Of a DNA stretch of 5,768 bases, positions 1 to 5,129 are shown piece by piece. Location of the stretch: positions 1 through 5,768 of the forward strand of contig JACPCT010000415.1 in assembly GCA_016184445.1 (NCBI GenBank). Reading direction: 5' to 3'. The notes below the pieces were generated by a model, which saw only the letters and a program-made list of their open reading frames with translations, did not search any database and was not told where the DNA came from. This stretch comes from Candidatus Tectimicrobiota bacterium (GTDB lineage Bacteria > UBA8248). Position 1 is the stretch's first letter. Every line of letters begins with the position of its first letter. Made by a program: the position numbers and the translations under genes.

Positions 1-2
1 GA

Positions 3-95
3 GGAGGGGACATGGAGTCCCTCCGCCTCGCCGCCCTGCGGGTGCGGGCCCGGCGGACCGAGGGCGTCCCCCAGGCGGACGTGCCCGCCCGCTAG
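3..95 (+). CDS. 3' end of an unidentified rightward gene (partial)
   Basis: This frame is open from the window edge to a TAG at 93-95, and the last 27 residues run from MESLRLAALR to VPAR. Nearly every codon ends in G or C, as in the real genes of this window, which supports this frame over the two others. The fragment is rich in Arg and Leu and carries no motif I recognise. An ATG at 12 follows AGGAGG (2-7), so the frame could instead be a very short ORF starting inside the window, but the C-terminus of a larger upstream gene is more likely. Its stop overlaps the stop of the convergent transporter gene. Confidence 0.4.
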   Translation, partial: GGDMESLRLAALRVRARRTEGVPQADVPAR

Positions 96-949
96 GCCGG
101 CGTGAAGGCCAGGATGGCGGCCGCCGCCAGGGCGAGCCCCGCCGTCTTGCGCGGCGTCAGGCGCTCGCCCATCCAGAAGGTGGCCAGCAGGGCGCTCACC
201 ACGAAGCTGAGCTGGCCGATGGGGGTGACCACGCTCGCCTCCCCCTCCCGGAAGGCGGCGACCAGCGCCGTCAGCCCTCCCAACAGGCAGACCCCCGTCA
301 CCAGCGCGTGCGCCCACCCCGCCCGGGAGAAGCGCGGCCCGCCCTGGCTCACGCGGGCGTAGCCGAAAGCGATGAAGATGAAGAACGTCCCCTGGCTGTG
401 GAGGAGCATGGCCGGGGCGACCCCCGCCGCCGCGCCGAGCTTGTAGACGATGTTCAGGAAGCCCACCGAGGCCATCGCCCCGAGCGCCCAGAGGATGGAG
501 GCGGGCCGCACGCTGGCGATCCCCCCGTTCCCCCGGCCGAAGTCCGAGAGCAAGAAGATCGAGGCGGCCGCCAGGAGGAAGCCCGCCCCCTTCCGGAGGG
601 TCATCGGCTCGCCCAGGAAGAGGATGGCCGCCAGCGCCGTCACGGCGAAGCTGATCCGGTAGATGGGGGTGGTCACGCTCGCCTGGCCGAGGGAGACGCT
701 GCGCATGAAGGCCCAGAGCCCGAGGAAGGTGAGGAGCCCCGCCGCCGCCCCCAGGAGGGTGGGCGCCGTCCAGGCGTAGGCCCCTTGCAGGTAGGCCCAG
801 AGGCCCGTCGCCGGGACGAAGAAGCACGCCTGGGAGCTGGTCATGGTGCCGGGGCTGATGCCCCGCCGGACGGCCCGGCCATAGACGAAATCGGCCACGC
901 CCACCAGGACCATGGCCACCAGGGCGAGGCGGATGTAGGGGGGGACCAT
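92..949 (-). CDS. EamA/DMT-superfamily multi-pass membrane transporter
   Basis: This encodes a 285-residue inner-membrane protein of the drug/metabolite transporter type, the usual size for the family, with about ten hydrophobic segments. It has two homologous halves. Residues 88-126 (GQASVTTPI, SFAVTALAAILFLGE, LRKGAGFLL) realign with residues 236-274 (GEASVVTPI, SFVVSALLATFWMGE, PRKTAGLAL) at an offset of exactly 148 residues; this is the classic paired EamA repeat with its conserved TPI and GE motifs. The substrate cannot be inferred; family members export amino acids, metabolites or drugs. I chose the ATG at 949 because AAGGAAGG lies just upstream (952-959). A start at 1006 would add a basic, Pro-rich, non-membrane extension and overlap a likely -10 box. 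The gene is monocistronic here, divergent from the Cys-domain gene and convergent with the fragment at 3-95. Confidence 0.93.
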   Translation of the reverse strand: MVPPYIRLALVAMVLVGVADFVYGRAVRRGISPGTMTSSQACFFVPATGLWAYLQGAYAWTAPTLLGAAAGLLTFLGLWAFMRSVSLGQASVTTPIYRISFAVTALAAILFLGEPMTLRKGAGFLLAAASIFLLSDFGRGNGGIASVRPASILWALGAMASVGFLNIVYKLGAAAGVAPAMLLHSQGTFFIFIAFGYARVSQGGPRFSRAGWAHALVTGVCLLGGLTALVAAFREGEASVVTPIGQLSFVVSALLATFWMGERLTPRKTAGLALAAAAILAFTPA

Positions 950-951
950 GG

Positions 952-959
952 CCTTCCTT
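952..959 (-). promoter_or_regulatory. Ribosome binding site that decides the transporter start
   Basis: On the minus strand AAGGAAGG lies directly before the ATG at 949, with the AGGA core 5 nt away. This selects the 285-residue protein over the longer 304-residue reading that begins at 1006. Confidence 0.6.
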
Positions 960-1001
960 CTTGATGGGGAAAGGGCCCTTTCGCCGGGCGCGGGCCGGGG
1001 C

Positions 1002-1031
1002 ACCATAGCCGGTCGGCCCCGTCTCCGCCAA
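1002..1031 (-). promoter_or_regulatory. Candidate sigma70-type promoter for the transporter gene
   Basis: Read on the minus strand there is TTGGCG (1026-1031), an 18-nt spacer and TATGGT (1002-1007). Each box matches the consensus at four of six positions. Transcription would begin near 995, leaving an untranslated leader of about 45 nt before the ATG at 949. In DNA this GC-rich such a pair is uncommon, but the call rests on sequence resemblance only. Confidence 0.33.
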
Positions 1032-1053
1032 GGCGGGCCGGGCTCCCGCGCGG

Positions 1054-1070
1054 GTTCCGCCTTTCGGAAC
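1054..1070. promoter_or_regulatory. Perfect dyad GTTCCG-N5-CGGAAC, candidate operator
   Basis: Positions 1054-1059 and 1065-1070 form a perfect 6-bp inverted repeat with the 5-nt spacer CCTTT, so the centres of the half-sites are 11 bp apart, about one helical turn. It covers the place where the -35 box of the rightward promoter would sit, 15 bp upstream of TATATT. This is a typical arrangement for a dimeric regulator binding site. The regulator is unknown and none is encoded nearby. A small RNA hairpin is the alternative reading. Confidence 0.35.
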
Positions 1071-1090
1071 GAGGGCTTTTTTGCTATATT
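1063..1090 (+). promoter_or_regulatory. Extended -10 promoter for the Cys-domain gene
   Basis: TGC followed by TATATT (1085-1090) forms an extended -10 element within the only clearly AT-rich patch of the intergenic region. The -35 position is weak: TTCGGA at 1063-1068 with 16-nt spacing matches only three bases, which fits an extended -10 promoter that depends little on -35. Transcription would start near 1097, giving a leader of about 40 nt before the ATG at 1137. Confidence 0.45.
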
Positions 1091-1101
1091 CCTAAAAGCC
1101 C
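1073..1101. repeat. Inverted repeat GGGCTTTT / AAAAGCCC flanking the -10 box
   Basis: GGGCTTTT (1073-1080) and AAAAGCCC (1094-1101) are perfect 8-bp complements separated by 13 nt that contain the TATATT box. It could be a second protein-binding dyad around the promoter core or a cruciform or hairpin. There is no U-tract after it in either direction, so a rho-independent terminator is unlikely. Confidence 0.4.
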
Positions 1102-1136
1102 GCCTGGCCGCCCCCGTTTCTCAAGGTGAGACACGC

Positions 1137-1646
1137 ATGGTCCGTATGATCGACCTCATCAAGCGCTCGGGAGGAGGGGAGGAGGAGCCCGATCGGCGCC
1201 CGAAAGAGGCCCTCCCGGAGGAGGGCCCCCTGCGCTTCCCCTCCCCCGCGGATTTCACCCGGGAAAGCTCCGCGCCGGCCTCTCCCTCCCGCCAGACGGC
1301 GCCGCCCCCGGCCCCGCCCGCTCCCTCGCGGGGGGAGAAGGGCTCGCTCCTGGGGGGTGAGCTCGAAGAGACCGGCGGGGGGGGGATCCGGACCCCCCGG
1401 AACCTCGGCGTCAAGCAGCGCTACTGCCCCTACGCCGGCGGCAAGGTGAAGCGCGAGAGCGTGCAGGACTTTCCCGCGGCGTCCAACGTCTGCTACGCCC
1501 AGGAATCCCAGGAGCGGAAGCTCCTGCGCACCTACAACCTTCCCTACGCCGCCGTCTCGGCGCAGCGCCAGCGGGAGTTCTGCCTGTCGTCCTCCTACGG
1601 CCGCTGCCCCATCTTCCAGGCCAAGGAGAAGGGATCGCAGGGGTAG
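1137..1646 (+). CDS. Small protein with a C-terminal four-cysteine domain
   Basis: The product has 169 residues. Residues 11-90 are low complexity, rich in Glu, Pro, Ser and Gly, and probably disordered. Residues 95-161 form a compact domain with cysteines at 97, 119, 149 and 157 (C-x21-C-x29-C-x7-C) in the contexts YCPY, NVCYA, FCLSSSY and RCPIF. The spacing and flanking aromatics resemble, from memory, an uncharacterised Cys motif found in Chloroflexi and other bacteria, often joined to LysM or other envelope domains and reading roughly CPYLG, HRCY, QxxFCL, Y..CP.F. Four conserved Cys suggest metal binding or disulfides. There is no signal peptide or membrane segment, so it is probably cytosolic. 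The start at 1137 is supported by AAGGTGAG (1123-1130), 6 nt upstream; an ATG at 1146 is possible but less well placed. Function unknown. Confidence 0.85.
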   Translation: MVRMIDLIKRSGGGEEEPDRRPKEALPEEGPLRFPSPADFTRESSAPASPSRQTAPPPAPPAPSRGEKGSLLGGELEETGGGGIRTPRNLGVKQRYCPYAGGKVKRESVQDFPAASNVCYAQESQERKLLRTYNLPYAAVSAQRQREFCLSSSYGRCPIFQAKEKGSQG

Positions 1647-1681
1647 GCTCGTCCCGGCCTCCGGGTCCTCCCCTCGCGCCC

Positions 1682-1687
1682 AGGGAA
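1682..1687 (+). promoter_or_regulatory. Shine-Dalgarno AGGGAA displaced from its gene by the duplication
   Basis: AGGGAA lies 8 nt before the TTG at 1696, which is in the first repeat copy and in the wrong frame for the dehydrogenase. The in-frame TTG at 1736 is 48 nt away and has only a weak GGA (1723-1725) upstream. With a single repeat unit this site would sit exactly 8 nt before the in-frame TTG. Confidence 0.5.
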
Positions 1688-1766
1688 GCTCTCCGTTGCT
1701 GGCCCTCTGGTTCGGCGAACACGGACAGCTCCCCGTTGCTGGCCCTCTGGTTCGGCGAACACGGAC
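1687..1766 (+). repeat. 40-bp tandem duplication over a translation start
   Basis: Copy 1 (1687-1726) and copy 2 (1727-1766) match at 39 of 40 positions; the only difference is T1692 versus C1732. Each copy contains the TTG start and the first codons (MLALWFGEHG) of the dehydrogenase. Forty is not a multiple of three, so the two copies are read in different frames. The near identity points to a recent event or an assembly error. Confidence 0.97.
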
Positions 1767-2692
1767 TCTCGCTGCGGGAGGTTCCCGAGCCCCGCCCCGG
1801 CCCGGGGGAGGCGCTGGTACGGGTGCGCCTGGCGGGGATCTGCGCGACCGACCTGGAGATCCTCAAGGGCTACATGGGTTTCCGGGGCGTCCCGGGCCAC
1901 GAGTTCGTCGGGGTGGTGGAGGGCCCCGCGGGGCATCCGCTCCGGGGCCGGCGGGTGGTGGGGGAGATCAACTGCGGCTGCGGCGCGTGCGCGCTGTGCC
2001 GGGGCGGGCTCGAGCGCCATTGCCCGGCGCGCACCGTGCTCGGCATCCTGGGCCGCGACGGGGCCTTCGCCGGGCGCCTCGCGCTGCCCGGCCGGAACCT
2101 CCACGAAGTGCCCGGCGGAGTGGCGGAGGAGGCCGCTGTCTTCTGCGTGCCCCTCGCGGCTTGCTTCGAGCCCCTGGAGCAGCGGCCCGAGCTGGCGCGG
2201 CGGCGCGTCCTCGTCCTGGGGGACGGCCGCCTGGGCCTGCTCCAGGCCCAGGTGCTCCGGGAGGCGGGGGCGGAGGTGGCGGTCCTGGGCCGCCACCCCG
2301 CGAAGCTCGCGCTGCTGGAGGGCCTGGGCATCTCCCTCTTCACCGATCCGGCCGAGGCGGCTGCTGGAGGGCGGTGGCCCGCCGTGGTCGAGGCCACGGG
2401 CTCGGCCGGGGGCTTCGGCCTGGCGTTCTCCCTCGTGGCGCCGCGGGGGCTCCTCGTCCTCAAGAGCACGGTGGCGGGGGCGGCGGCCCTGAACCTGGCG
2501 CCGGCGGTGATCGGCGAGGTCGAGGTGCTGGGCTCGCGCTGCGGGCCCTTCGGGCCCGCCCTGGCCGCCCTGGCGTCGGGGCGCATCCGGACGGCCCCGA
2601 TGGTCCATGCCCGCTTCCCTCTGGCGAGGGGGCTTGAGGCGCTGGGCCGGGCCGGGGAAAAAGGGACGCTCAAGGTTCTCCTGGCGCCCTGA
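1736..2692 (+). CDS. Zinc-dependent MDR-family alcohol dehydrogenase
   Basis: The 318-residue product is a slightly short medium-chain dehydrogenase/reductase, expected to oxidise an alcohol or polyol with NAD(P) in the cytosol. The catalytic-zinc ligands are C36 (in GICATD), H55-E56 (in PGHE) and E145 (in FEPL). The structural-zinc cysteines are C82, C85, C88 and C96. The Rossmann nucleotide loop is GDGRLG at 162-167. All key residues are present, so the protein itself looks intact; the substrate cannot be assigned. Threonine- or sorbitol-dehydrogenase-like relatives are possible. TTG at 1736 is the only plausible in-frame start, since no ATG, GTG or TTG lies in this frame between 1646 and 1735, and it aligns with the usual family N-terminus. 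It lies in the second copy of the 40-bp duplication, away from the good ribosome binding site, so expression may be poor or off. It follows the Cys-domain gene by about 90 nt. Confidence 0.92.
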   Translation: MLALWFGEHGLSLREVPEPRPGPGEALVRVRLAGICATDLEILKGYMGFRGVPGHEFVGVVEGPAGHPLRGRRVVGEINCGCGACALCRGGLERHCPARTVLGILGRDGAFAGRLALPGRNLHEVPGGVAEEAAVFCVPLAACFEPLEQRPELARRRVLVLGDGRLGLLQAQVLREAGAEVAVLGRHPAKLALLEGLGISLFTDPAEAAAGGRWPAVVEATGSAGGFGLAFSLVAPRGLLVLKSTVAGAAALNLAPAVIGEVEVLGSRCGPFGPALAALASGRIRTAPMVHARFPLARGLEALGRAGEKGTLKVLLAP

Positions 2693-2697
2693 GGGCG

Positions 2698-2713
2698 GCC
2701 CCCAGAAGGGGGC
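2698..2713 (+). other. Short GC hairpin between dehydrogenase and exported-protein genes
   Basis: GCCCCC, the loop AGAA and GGGGGC form a 6-bp all-GC stem right after the dehydrogenase stop. No T-run follows, so it is not a standard intrinsic terminator. It may be a transcript-stabilising stem or chance in GC-rich DNA. Confidence 0.25.
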
Positions 2714-2746
2714 GCGGCTTGGCGGCCCTCCCCGGGTCGTGACAGA

Positions 2747-3700
2747 ATGGCCCGACGCTGGCGGGATGCTCCGATGGCTTGGGTCCTTTTCGATCGATTC
2801 CGCCGGGGGCGGGTGGCCCTGCTCCCGGCCGTGCTGGCCGCCCTCCTCGCCGGGAGCGCGGGGCCCTCCCCTGCGGCCCAGCCCGGCCCGCCGGTGGGCC
2901 CCTATGAAAAGCAGCGGGTGGAGCGGCTCGTCTCCCACCTCAAGCGCCTGCAGCGGTCCGAGGACTGGATCTTCGTGCGCAAGCTCTTCTCGAGCGACCG
3001 ATCGGTCCAGCTCCGGGCCCTGGCCAACTGCCCGCCGCCCGAGAACGAGTGGCCCTGGTACCTCTCCTCCCGCCACATGGAGGAGTACCGCTTCTCGGTG
3101 GACTTCGTCCCCGTCAGCATGGACGCCGACCCCGAGGAGGAGACCCTCATCGTCATCCAGTCCGGTCCCGGCGAGGTCAATTACGTCACCTTCTGCCTTC
3201 TCGACGACGTGAAGCGGGGGCGGGCGCCCATCGCCTCCTACAGCGAGATCAGCCGCAACCGGCCCATCACCTTCCAGCTGGTCAACCTGACCGGGGAGGG
3301 CGGGAACGAGTTGCTCGTCTTCACCCGCGAGGACAACGGCGGCCGGCCCTCCGACGCCGTGCGCGTCATCAAGCTGGCCAAGAGCCGCCGCTTCGAGATG
3401 GTCTGGTTCGCCCGCCTGCAGGAGCTCTACCGCTGGCCCGCCCGGCCGGATCCCCGCGGCGCCGGCCGGATGGTCGAGCGGCTGGAGCAGTTCCGCGCCA
3501 AGGTGCGCCTCCAATTCGACGGGCCCAAGAGCGCCGCCACCCTCATCCTCAGGGGAGAGCGCGAGCTGGAGGAGGTCGTCTCCTCCCCGCCGGGGAACGG
3601 GCCGGTCAGCCACAAGTCGCTCCAGACGTTCCCCTTTGAAGAGCGCTGGCGCTGGGACGATCGCCTCTCCCAGTTCGTCCGCGTCCCGCAGTCTCCCTGA
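2747..3700 (+). CDS. Predicted exported protein of unknown function
   Basis: The product has 317 residues from ATG 2747, or 308 from ATG 2774; neither start has a strong ribosome binding site. The N-terminus looks like a signal peptide: basic stretch RFRRGR (17-22), hydrophobic core VALLPAVLAALLAG (23-36), then SPAAQ with likely cleavage after about residue 44. The mature part is rich in charged and aromatic residues and has two Cys (95, 150). Two stretches, DADPEEETLIVI (126-137) and LTGEGGNELLVF (181-192), each have an acidic/Gly turn followed by a beta strand, faintly like FG-GAP/VCBS-type repeats, but this is weak. I recognise no family. Codon use matches its neighbours. It lies 54 nt after the dehydrogenase stop and ends 54 nt before gpmI, so co-transcription is plausible. 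Confidence 0.85.
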   Translation: MARRWRDAPMAWVLFDRFRRGRVALLPAVLAALLAGSAGPSPAAQPGPPVGPYEKQRVERLVSHLKRLQRSEDWIFVRKLFSSDRSVQLRALANCPPPENEWPWYLSSRHMEEYRFSVDFVPVSMDADPEEETLIVIQSGPGEVNYVTFCLLDDVKRGRAPIASYSEISRNRPITFQLVNLTGEGGNELLVFTREDNGGRPSDAVRVIKLAKSRRFEMVWFARLQELYRWPARPDPRGAGRMVERLEQFRAKVRLQFDGPKSAATLILRGERELEEVVSSPPGNGPVSHKSLQTFPFEERWRWDDRLSQFVRVPQSP

Positions 3701-3712
3701 GGGGAGCTTCGC

Positions 3713-3726
3713 CGGGGGTTTCCCCG
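3713..3726 (+). other. Small hairpin in the leader of gpmI
   Basis: CGGGG (3713-3717) pairs with CCCCG (3722-3726) around the loop GTTT. It lies between the exported-protein stop and the gpmI ribosome binding site. There is no T-tract after it. It could be an intercistronic stem or chance. Confidence 0.2.
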
Positions 3727-3737
3727 CGCAAGCGCCC

Positions 3738-3745
3738 GGGAGGGA
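3738..3745 (+). promoter_or_regulatory. Ribosome binding site for gpmI
   Basis: GGGAGGGA lies 9 nt before the ATG at 3755. That ATG opens the genuine GpmI N-terminus, which shows that translation is set up for the frame that later breaks, and not for the ATG at 3792. Confidence 0.55.
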
Positions 3746-3754
3746 CGAGAGCCG

Positions 3755-3841
3755 ATGACGCCGCCGCGCCCCGTCATGCTGATCGTTCTGGATGGCTGGG
3801 GCCTCCGCGAGGAGCGGGCCCACAACGCCGTCGCCCTCGCG
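3755..3841 (+). pseudogene. gpmI: N-terminal fragment of gpmI, out of frame with the rest
   Basis: From ATG 3755 this frame reads 29 residues that are unmistakably the GpmI N-terminus: RPVMLIVLDGWG, then NAVALA. The Asp of LDGWG (residue 13) is a metal ligand of the phosphatase domain. After about codon 29 (GCG, 3839-3841) homology in this frame stops and continues in another frame from about 3840 (RRAIEDG). In family members some 53-56 residues lie between these two points, including the G-NSEVGH loop with the catalytic serine. They are absent here. This is the same gene as the entry at 3792-5129. Confidence 0.85.
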
Positions 3842-5129
3842 CCGGGCCATCGAGGACGGCGGCTTCGACCGCAACCCCTCCCTGCTCGGGGCAGTGCGCG
3901 CCGCGAGGCAGGGCGGCGGGGCGCTCCACCTGATCGGGCTGGTCTCGGACGGAGGGGTGCACAGCCACCAGGACCACGGGGTGGCCGTCGCCCGCCTGGC
4001 CCGGCGCGAGGGGGCCGAGCGCATCTTCGCCCACGCTTTCACCGACGGCCGCGACACCCCGCCCCGCTCCGGGCTGGGCTTCGTCGAGCGCTTCGCCGCC
4101 GACCTGCGGAGGGAAGCCGCGGGCCGCGTCGCCACGGTGATGGGCCGCTACTACGCGATGGATCGCGACAGGCGCTGGGAGCGCACCCAGCGCGCCTACC
4201 GGGCGCTGGTGGCGGGGGAGGGCATCCCCGCCGCGGACCCTCTCTCCGCCATCCGGGACTCCTACGCCAAGGACGTGACGGACGAGTTCATCGAGCCGCG
4301 CGTCGTCCAGGCGGATGGCGCTCCCCTCGCCCGCATCCAGGCGGGGGACGCTGTCGTGTGCTTCAACTTCCGCTCGGACCGCGCGCGCCAGATCACCCGC
4401 GCCCTGGCCGTCGCGCCCTTCGACGGCTTCGACGCGGCGGGGCGGCCCGCGGTCCACTACGCCTGCATGACGGAGTACGACGAGACCTTCGGCCTGCCGA
4501 TCGCGTTTCCGCTCGAGAGCCGGACAGGCCTCTTCTGCCACGCCCTGGCCGCGGCGGGGAGGACCTGCCTCCGGGTGGCGGAGACGGAGAAGTACCCCCA
4601 CGTCACCTTCTTCTTCAACGGCGGGGTGGAGGAGCCCCCCCCGGGCGAGCGGCGCATCATGATCCCCTCGCCCAAGGTCGCGACCTACGACCTCCAGCCC
4701 GAGATGAGCGCCGAGAGGGTCACCCAGGCCGTCCTCAAGGCCCTGGCGGAGGGGGTGGACGACGCCGCCGTCGTCAACTTCGCCAACCCGGACATGGTGG
4801 GCCACACCGGGGTCGAGGCGGCGGCCGTCCGCGCGGTCGAGACGGTGGACGCCTGCCTGGGCCGGGTGCTGGCGGCGCTCGGGGCCGGGGGAGGGGCCGC
4901 CGCCGTCACCGCCGACCACGGCAACTGCGAGCAGATGTGGGACGAGGAGAACCAGAGCCCCCACACCGCCCACACCCTGAACGACACCCCCTGCATCCTC
5001 GCCGCCCCGGGTTTCACGGGTCCCCTGCGGCCGGGCGGGGCGCTCTGCGACGTGGCCCCCACCCTGCTGGGGCTGATGGGGCTCGCGCCCACCGCCGAGA
5101 TGACGGGCCGGGACCTCCGCCTCCCATGA
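3792..5129 (+). CDS. gpmI: 2,3-BPG-independent phosphoglycerate mutase, disrupted gene body
   Basis: GpmI interconverts 3- and 2-phosphoglycerate in glycolysis and gluconeogenesis, using two Mn ions and a phosphoserine intermediate. This frame reads 445 residues from ATG 3792, but true homology begins only at RRAIEDG (3840); the 16 residues before it are an off-frame reading of the real N-terminus. Family proteins have about 510 residues. Conserved motifs, numbered from 3792, are HSHQDH (57-62), FTDGRDTPPRS (83-93), GRYYAMDRD (118-126), FRSDRAR (193-199), ETEKYPHVTFFFNGG (264-278, with the active-site Lys267), DMVGHTG (334-340), TADHGN (373-378) and HTAHT (391-395). The substrate-binding and most metal-ligand residues are thus present, but the catalytic serine region is missing and the N-terminal metal Asp is in another frame. 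As written the gene should not make active enzyme. Its stop overlaps the next start (ATGA). Confidence 0.9.
   Translation: MAGASARSGPTTPSPSRRAIEDGGFDRNPSLLGAVRAARQGGGALHLIGLVSDGGVHSHQDHGVAVARLARREGAERIFAHAFTDGRDTPPRSGLGFVERFAADLRREAAGRVATVMGRYYAMDRDRRWERTQRAYRALVAGEGIPAADPLSAIRDSYAKDVTDEFIEPRVVQADGAPLARIQAGDAVVCFNFRSDRARQITRALAVAPFDGFDAAGRPAVHYACMTEYDETFGLPIAFPLESRTGLFCHALAAAGRTCLRVAETEKYPHVTFFFNGGVEEPPPGERRIMIPSPKVATYDLQPEMSAERVTQAVLKALAEGVDDAAVVNFANPDMVGHTGVEAAAVRAVETVDACLGRVLAALGAGGGAAAVTADHGNCEQMWDEENQSPHTAHTLNDTPCILAAPGFTGPLRPGGALCDVAPTLLGLMGLAPTAEMTGRDLRLP

Noticed and set aside
308..964. 218-codon plus-strand open frame
   Set aside because: Antisense to the transporter, which has clear membrane segments and family repeats. 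The product is charged low-complexity sequence.
949..1006. Longer transporter start at 1006
   Set aside because: The extra 19 residues are basic and Pro-rich, unlike the family. A ribosome binding site sits before 949, and the 1006 ATG overlaps a likely -10 box.
1073..1101. Rho-independent terminator at the GGGCTTTT/AAAAGCCC repeat
   Set aside because: The T-runs are inside the stem and loop, no U-tract follows the stem in either direction, and the loop holds a -10-like box; a regulatory dyad fits better.
1696..2637. 313-codon frame from the TTG in repeat copy 1
   Set aside because: It has the better ribosome binding site, but after MLALWFGEHG it reads the dehydrogenase out of frame and gives Gly/Ala/Pro/Arg-rich nonsense. 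Treated as the consequence of the duplication, not a gene.
3049..3639. 196-codon plus-strand frame within the exported-protein gene
   Set aside because: Off-frame shadow with Arg/Pro/Gly-rich content, while the overlapping frame has a signal peptide and normal composition.
1595..4135. 846-codon open frame on the minus strand
   Set aside because: It runs antisense to the dehydrogenase, exported-protein and gpmI genes, all of which have clear motifs or coding pattern. The translation is Arg/Pro/Gly-rich with no domain, typical of antisense in very GC-rich DNA.
3774..4973. 399-codon open frame on the minus strand
   Set aside because: Antisense to the conserved gpmI body, low-complexity Gly/Val/Arg composition, no motif.
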